Source of the DNA: DASTFP01 sp963816855
GTDB lineage: Bacteria > Verrucomicrobiota > Verrucomicrobiia > Chthoniobacterales > Terrimicrobiaceae
DNA length: 64,000 nucleotides
Direction of reading: 5' to 3'
NCBI GenBank assembly: GCA_963816855.1
Contig: CAWFMA010000018.1
Span: forward strand, 1-64,000
The translations under genes and the position numbers were made by a program. How positions within the stretch are numbered: the first letter of the stretch is position 1; each line of letters begins with the position of its first letter. Shown here piece after piece: positions 61,010 to 64,000 of this stretch. The notes under the pieces are model-generated. The model saw only the letters and a list, made by a program, of their open reading frames with translations. It was not told the DNA's origin and made no database searches.

Positions 61010-63187
61010 TCAATTTTTTACCCTTTCGACGAAATCCTCAGCCCTTTGGGCCGGTCGAAAATCCACCTGCTGCTTGAAGGAGTCCACGCGCGCGACCAGC
61101 ACTCGGATTTCGTCCCCCACTTGAAAGACCCGACGGGAGCGGCGGCCGACCAACCGCGCCCGGGGCGCATCCAGAAGGAAGAAATCTCCATCCAGGGAAG
61201 AAACGTGAATCAGTCCGGTCATTAGGAAGGCCGGGATCTCGATCAACAAACCATAGTTGCGCACCTCAAGAATGCGCGCCAAAAACGGCTCGCCAACCCC
61301 GCGTGACGAGGCCTGACCTTGAAAATACTCCAGCTTCTTGAGCTTCACCGAGTCCTTTTCGGCGTCCGCCGCGACCCGCTCGGTCACCGAAAGATGTTCG
61401 GAAACCGACCTGAGCATCGAGGAGTCCAGCCCTCGTTTTGTGAGGCCGAGCGACTGTTCCAGCGCGCGGTGCACGACAAGGTCGGAATAGCGGCGGATCG
61501 GGCTGGTAAAGTGGGTGTAGTTGCTCTTGTTCAAACCGAAGTGCCCGAGCGGCTCCGGCGCGTATCTCGCCCGTTTCAAGCTCTTGAGGAGACTCAGCTT
61601 TATGCCATACTCCTGGGGTTTTCCGCGGATCGAGGAGAGCAGTTTTTGAAGTTCCGCACGGCGCGTGAGATCGCCGGAGGCGAAGCCCTGAGCCAGTGTC
61701 GCTTCTCGAAATTCAAGCAACTTCTCTTCGTCGGGTTTCTCGTGAACCCGATAGATCGAAGGATGGCGTTGGCGGGTCAGCTCCCGGGCGACCAGTTCGT
61801 TGCTGACCAGCATCAACTCCTCGATCAGCTGATGCGAGATGTCGTTCTCAATCCGCTCAAGGCGCAAGGGCTTGCCCTGTTCGTCGAGCCAGACCTTCAC
61901 CTCGGGAAATTCCAAATCGAGCGAGCCAGCGGCGAAACGTTTCCGACGCAACAGCGCCGACAACTCCCACGCCGTGTGCAGCTTGTTTGTCAGCTCGTCG
62001 GTGGGCGGGCGTTGCAGATGGGCAAAAGCCTCCTTGTAGGTCAGGCGCGCCGCGCTGCGAATCACGGTTTTGGCGAAGCGCGCGGATTGAATTTTTCCCT
62101 TGCGATCGACTTCCGCGAAAACCGAAAACGTGAGGTGGTCCTCTTCCGGGCGCAGGCTGCACAGTCCGTTGCTCAAAGCCTCGGGGAGCATCGGAATCAC
62201 CCGATCAGCAAGATACACACTGTTCCCGCGCGACATCGCCTCGCGATCGAGCCCGCTTCTGGGACGAACGTAGTGGGAAACGTCGGCGATATGCACGCCC
62301 ACTCTCCACCCACTTGGCGTGCGCTCGACCTCTATCGCGTCATCGAAATCCCGGGCATCATCCGGATCAATTGTCATGATGAAACGCCCGCGCAGATCTT
62401 CGCGGCGTTCGGTTTCTGCCGGATCGAGTTTCCCAGGAAGAGCCGCCGCCTCGCGAAGCACGTCCTGGGAAAAAGGACCGGGCAACCGGTATTTCCGGAC
62501 GATGGACAGCATGTCCACACCGGGAGACCCGGCGCGCCCGAGCACTTCGAGAACGTGGCCCTCCGGATTGACATGACGCGACGGCCAGGTGTCCAGCTTG
62601 GCCACCACCTTGTCCCCGACCACCGCGAACAGTGGCGGCACCGGTGCCGGAACGTAGAGGTTGTGGACAAAGCGCGGATCGTCGGCGACGACAAAGTAAA
62701 AGTTCCGCGACTTCTGCAGGGTACCGACGACGGTTTCATTCGCGCGCTCGAGGATGCGGATCACCCGGCCTTCGCGCCGCGGCGATCTTCTCAGGACGGC
62801 CGTCGCGGAGGGGTCCGTGATGAGACGCGCGACGACCCGATCACCATGCATCGCGGTGAAAGTGTTTTCCCCCCGGATTTGAAGATCAGGCTGGCCGGCC
62901 TTCTCGCTGAGAATGCGCGCCGAGCCGCTGGCGTGAAAGTGGATTGTGCCCGTGAGCAAATCTGCATCTTCGGGAATCACGTAGCGGTCTTTGCGAATTC
63001 GCGCGACCTCGCCGCCGACTTCCATCTGCGGCAGCAATCTGCGCAGCTCCTCCCTTTGCGGCGGCGTCAAGCCAAGGGACTTGGAAATCTCGACTTCGTT
63101 GAGCGATCTCTTGGCTAGCAGCCGGAGAATCTTCGAGCGGAAAATGTCCCTTGCCCGTTCGCCGTTCGGTTTTTTTTCGCGGGCCAC
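61010..63187 (-). CDS. rnr: Ribonuclease R
   Basis: RNase R is a 3'-5' exoribonuclease for structured RNA. The 725-aa protein has an N-terminal winged-helix part (RSLNEVEISKSLGLTPPQRE near 27) and cold-shock domains (ARIRKDRYVIPEDADLLTGT, then TAMHGDRVVARLI). The RNB domain has RFIMTIDPDDARDFDDAIEV near 268, with the metal-binding Asp cluster. Further on come RSGLDREAMSRGNSVYLADR, PMLPEALSNGLCSLRPEEDH and YTHFTSPIRRYSDLVVHRAL near 585. An S1 domain closes it (SSRGVGEPFLARILEVRNYG). The frame is intact. It is divergent from the prepilin gene. Confidence 0.96.
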   Translation of the reverse strand: MAREKKPNGERARDIFRSKILRLLAKRSLNEVEISKSLGLTPPQREELRRLLPQMEVGGEVARIRKDRYVIPEDADLLTGTIHFHASGSARILSEKAGQPDLQIRGENTFTAMHGDRVVARLITDPSATAVLRRSPRREGRVIRILERANETVVGTLQKSRNFYFVVADDPRFVHNLYVPAPVPPLFAVVGDKVVAKLDTWPSRHVNPEGHVLEVLGRAGSPGVDMLSIVRKYRLPGPFSQDVLREAAALPGKLDPAETERREDLRGRFIMTIDPDDARDFDDAIEVERTPSGWRVGVHIADVSHYVRPRSGLDREAMSRGNSVYLADRVIPMLPEALSNGLCSLRPEEDHLTFSVFAEVDRKGKIQSARFAKTVIRSAARLTYKEAFAHLQRPPTDELTNKLHTAWELSALLRRKRFAAGSLDLEFPEVKVWLDEQGKPLRLERIENDISHQLIEELMLVSNELVARELTRQRHPSIYRVHEKPDEEKLLEFREATLAQGFASGDLTRRAELQKLLSSIRGKPQEYGIKLSLLKSLKRARYAPEPLGHFGLNKSNYTHFTSPIRRYSDLVVHRALEQSLGLTKRGLDSSMLRSVSEHLSVTERVAADAEKDSVKLKKLEYFQGQASSRGVGEPFLARILEVRNYGLLIEIPAFLMTGLIHVSSLDGDFFLLDAPRARLVGRRSRRVFQVGDEIRVLVARVDSFKQQVDFRPAQRAEDFVERVKN

Positions 63188-63214
63188 GTCTACTTTTTGG
63201 TCAAATGGGTCTCA

Positions 63215-63784
63215 ATGTGCAAGAAAATGCTTGCGGCAACCGACTTACGGTTTCACCCTCTTCGCGGCATGCGCGCTGTCAGAAAGTCCGATGGATTTAC
63301 GCTGATCGAGCTGTTGGTAGTCATCGCCATCATTGGCATTCTTATGAGTTTGCTTTTCCCGGCAGTTCAGAGCGCGCTCAACGCGGCGAAGAAGGCCCAA
63401 GCCAAGAACGACGTGACGCAAATTGCCAACGCTATTATTGCCTTCGACACGGAATACGGCCGGCTTCCAGGGGACGATGGCGCTCCCCAGCAACTGACCG
63501 GCAGTCTTCTCAACGCGCTCATCGGCAAGAATGATACTTTGAATCCGCGCAAGATCATCTTTTTGGAGGTTCAGGATTTCAAGAGAGGGAAGGGCGGAAT
63601 TAAGAGTGGGGTTTTCGTTGATCCCTGGGAAAACCCTTACTATGTTGCTCTTGATACAGATTACGACAACCAAGTAGGCGTCTCGTCCAACGGTGCCCCG
63701 AGCGCGGATTCTACGATCATAAAAAAAGCTGGTGTGTGGAACAGCAATCCAAACAAAAACCAGCGAGTTCGGTCTTGGGATTGA
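63215..63784 (+). CDS. Type II secretion / pseudopilin protein (GspG-like)
   Basis: The protein has a prepilin leader and cleavage site: KSDG before FTLIELLVVIAIIGILMSLL, where prepilin peptidase cuts after Gly. The hydrophobic helix is followed by a globular part with NDVTQIANAIIAFDTEYGRL, FVDPWENPYYVALDTDYD and VRSWD, as in the large GspG-like families of Planctomycetes-Verrucomicrobia. The start is uncertain: ATG 63,215 gives a 26-residue leader, ATG 63,269 gives an 8-residue leader; neither has a Shine-Dalgarno sequence. It stands alone, so it may be a minor or orphan pseudopilin. It ends 8 bases before a tRNA gene. Confidence 0.88.
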   Translation: MCKKMLAATDLRFHPLRGMRAVRKSDGFTLIELLVVIAIIGILMSLLFPAVQSALNAAKKAQAKNDVTQIANAIIAFDTEYGRLPGDDGAPQQLTGSLLNALIGKNDTLNPRKIIFLEVQDFKRGKGGIKSGVFVDPWENPYYVALDTDYDNQVGVSSNGAPSADSTIIKKAGVWNSNPNKNQRVRSWD

Positions 63785-63791
63785 GGTCGAC

Positions 63792-63862
63792 GCGGGTGTA
63801 GTTCAATGGCAGAACGCCAGCTTCCCAAGCTGGACACGAGGGTTCGATTCCCTTCACCCGCT
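63792..63862 (+). tRNA. tRNA-Gly (anticodon CCC)
   Basis: The sequence folds as a full cloverleaf. The acceptor stem is gcgggtg with cacccgc, the D arm is gttc...gaac, and the anticodon arm is ccagc-ttcccaa-gctgg with anticodon CCC. The T arm is around ggttcgattcc, with the discriminator T at 63,862. CCA is not encoded (cct follows). It reads glycine codon GGG. The 3' half is a common integration site for tyrosine recombinases, and such a gene begins 90 bases downstream. Confidence 0.93.
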
Positions 63863-63952
63863 CCTCTCTTCTCTGAAGAGCATGTGAATTGAGACCTGCA
63901 CAGACCTGTCGAGACTTGCGTTTTTCTTGAAAGTGGGACAGTGTGTGGGACA

Positions 63953-64000
63953 GTGAAAGAAGCGAAAGGAATCTACCGCCGCGGACGAATTTACTGGTAT
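63953..64000 (+). CDS. Tyrosine recombinase (integrase), N-terminus only
   Basis: The frame starts at GTG 63,953 (or GTG 63,941) and runs off the window. Its product begins MKEAKGIYRRGRIYWY, which matches the opening of many phage-type integrases (a short basic region with R-x-x-x-W/Y strands of the arm-type DNA-binding domain). The position right after tRNA-Gly supports this. A short direct repeat, gtgggacagt, lies just upstream (63,933-63,942 and 63,945-63,954). Only 16 residues are visible, so the call is tentative. Confidence 0.5.
   Translation, partial: MKEAKGIYRRGRIYWY

Noticed and set aside
61319..63118. 599-aa frame antisense to rnr
   Set aside because: RNase R on the other strand explains the sequence; the antisense product has no recognisable domain.

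Overview
The window looks like a chromosomal piece of a Verrucomicrobiota bacterium, probably a soil lineage. This rests on a GspG-like prepilin protein of the type common in that phylum, a PUR-alpha-like protein beside rnr, a cdaA-glmM operon with a tiny YbbR-like protein, scarce Shine-Dalgarno sequences and high GC. The phylum is an inference from gene content; no rRNA is present. The only RNA gene found is tRNA-Gly(CCC) near the right edge, and a tyrosine-recombinase-like reading frame starts just after it and runs off the end.

The left half (about 1-30,000) is accessory and heavily decayed. It opens with two broken serine recombinases, a stump of an SF1 helicase and orphan small ORFs. Next come a secreted metalloprotease, a frameshifted IS110-family transposase and an intact ribose-type ABC importer (rbsB-rbsA-rbsC). 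A surface-polysaccharide block follows: an ABC exporter, a GT2 glycosyltransferase, and a second GT2 whose C-terminal methyltransferase/deacetylase part is shattered by frameshifts. A 1354-residue TIR-STAND-membrane-TPR protein follows, the best candidate for a defence or signalling system. After it come small secreted proteins, a periplasmic trehalase, a long gene-poor stretch with a miniature inverted-repeat element, a lipoprotein, a divergent EamA exporter/CGNR regulator pair with two matching operators, a second inverted-repeat element, and the 3' stump of an RND efflux pump.

The right half (about 30,000-63,900) is dense, mostly intact housekeeping sequence. AddA-like helicase-nuclease comes first. 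Next is a methyl-cycle locus: an ArsR-methyltransferase fusion regulator (SahR type), a 20-bp palindrome, metK (with one frameshift), ahcY and an NCS2 purine permease. Together these would make SAM, hydrolyse SAH and move the purine product, under a regulator that probably senses SAH. Then follow hsp33, terC, a D-cysteine desulfhydrase-like enzyme, cfa, a third inverted-repeat element, ruvB, trpC, cutA, mnmA, a CysJ-like reductase without flavodoxin domain, mpl and an L,D-transpeptidase. A leftward run STAS-mlaE-hisD-folP-cdaA-ybbR-like-glmM links lipid transport, folate, c-di-AMP and cell-wall precursor synthesis. sufS-sufU, then the leftward run rnr-pur-ppdK, and a prepilin-like gene complete the block.

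Most interesting: the TIR-STAND protein, the SahR-type locus with its operator and broken metK, the twin operators of the EamA/CGNR pair, three families of inverted-repeat elements, a cdaR reduced to its membrane anchor, and the tRNA-Gly/integrase junction that probably marks the edge of an integrated element.
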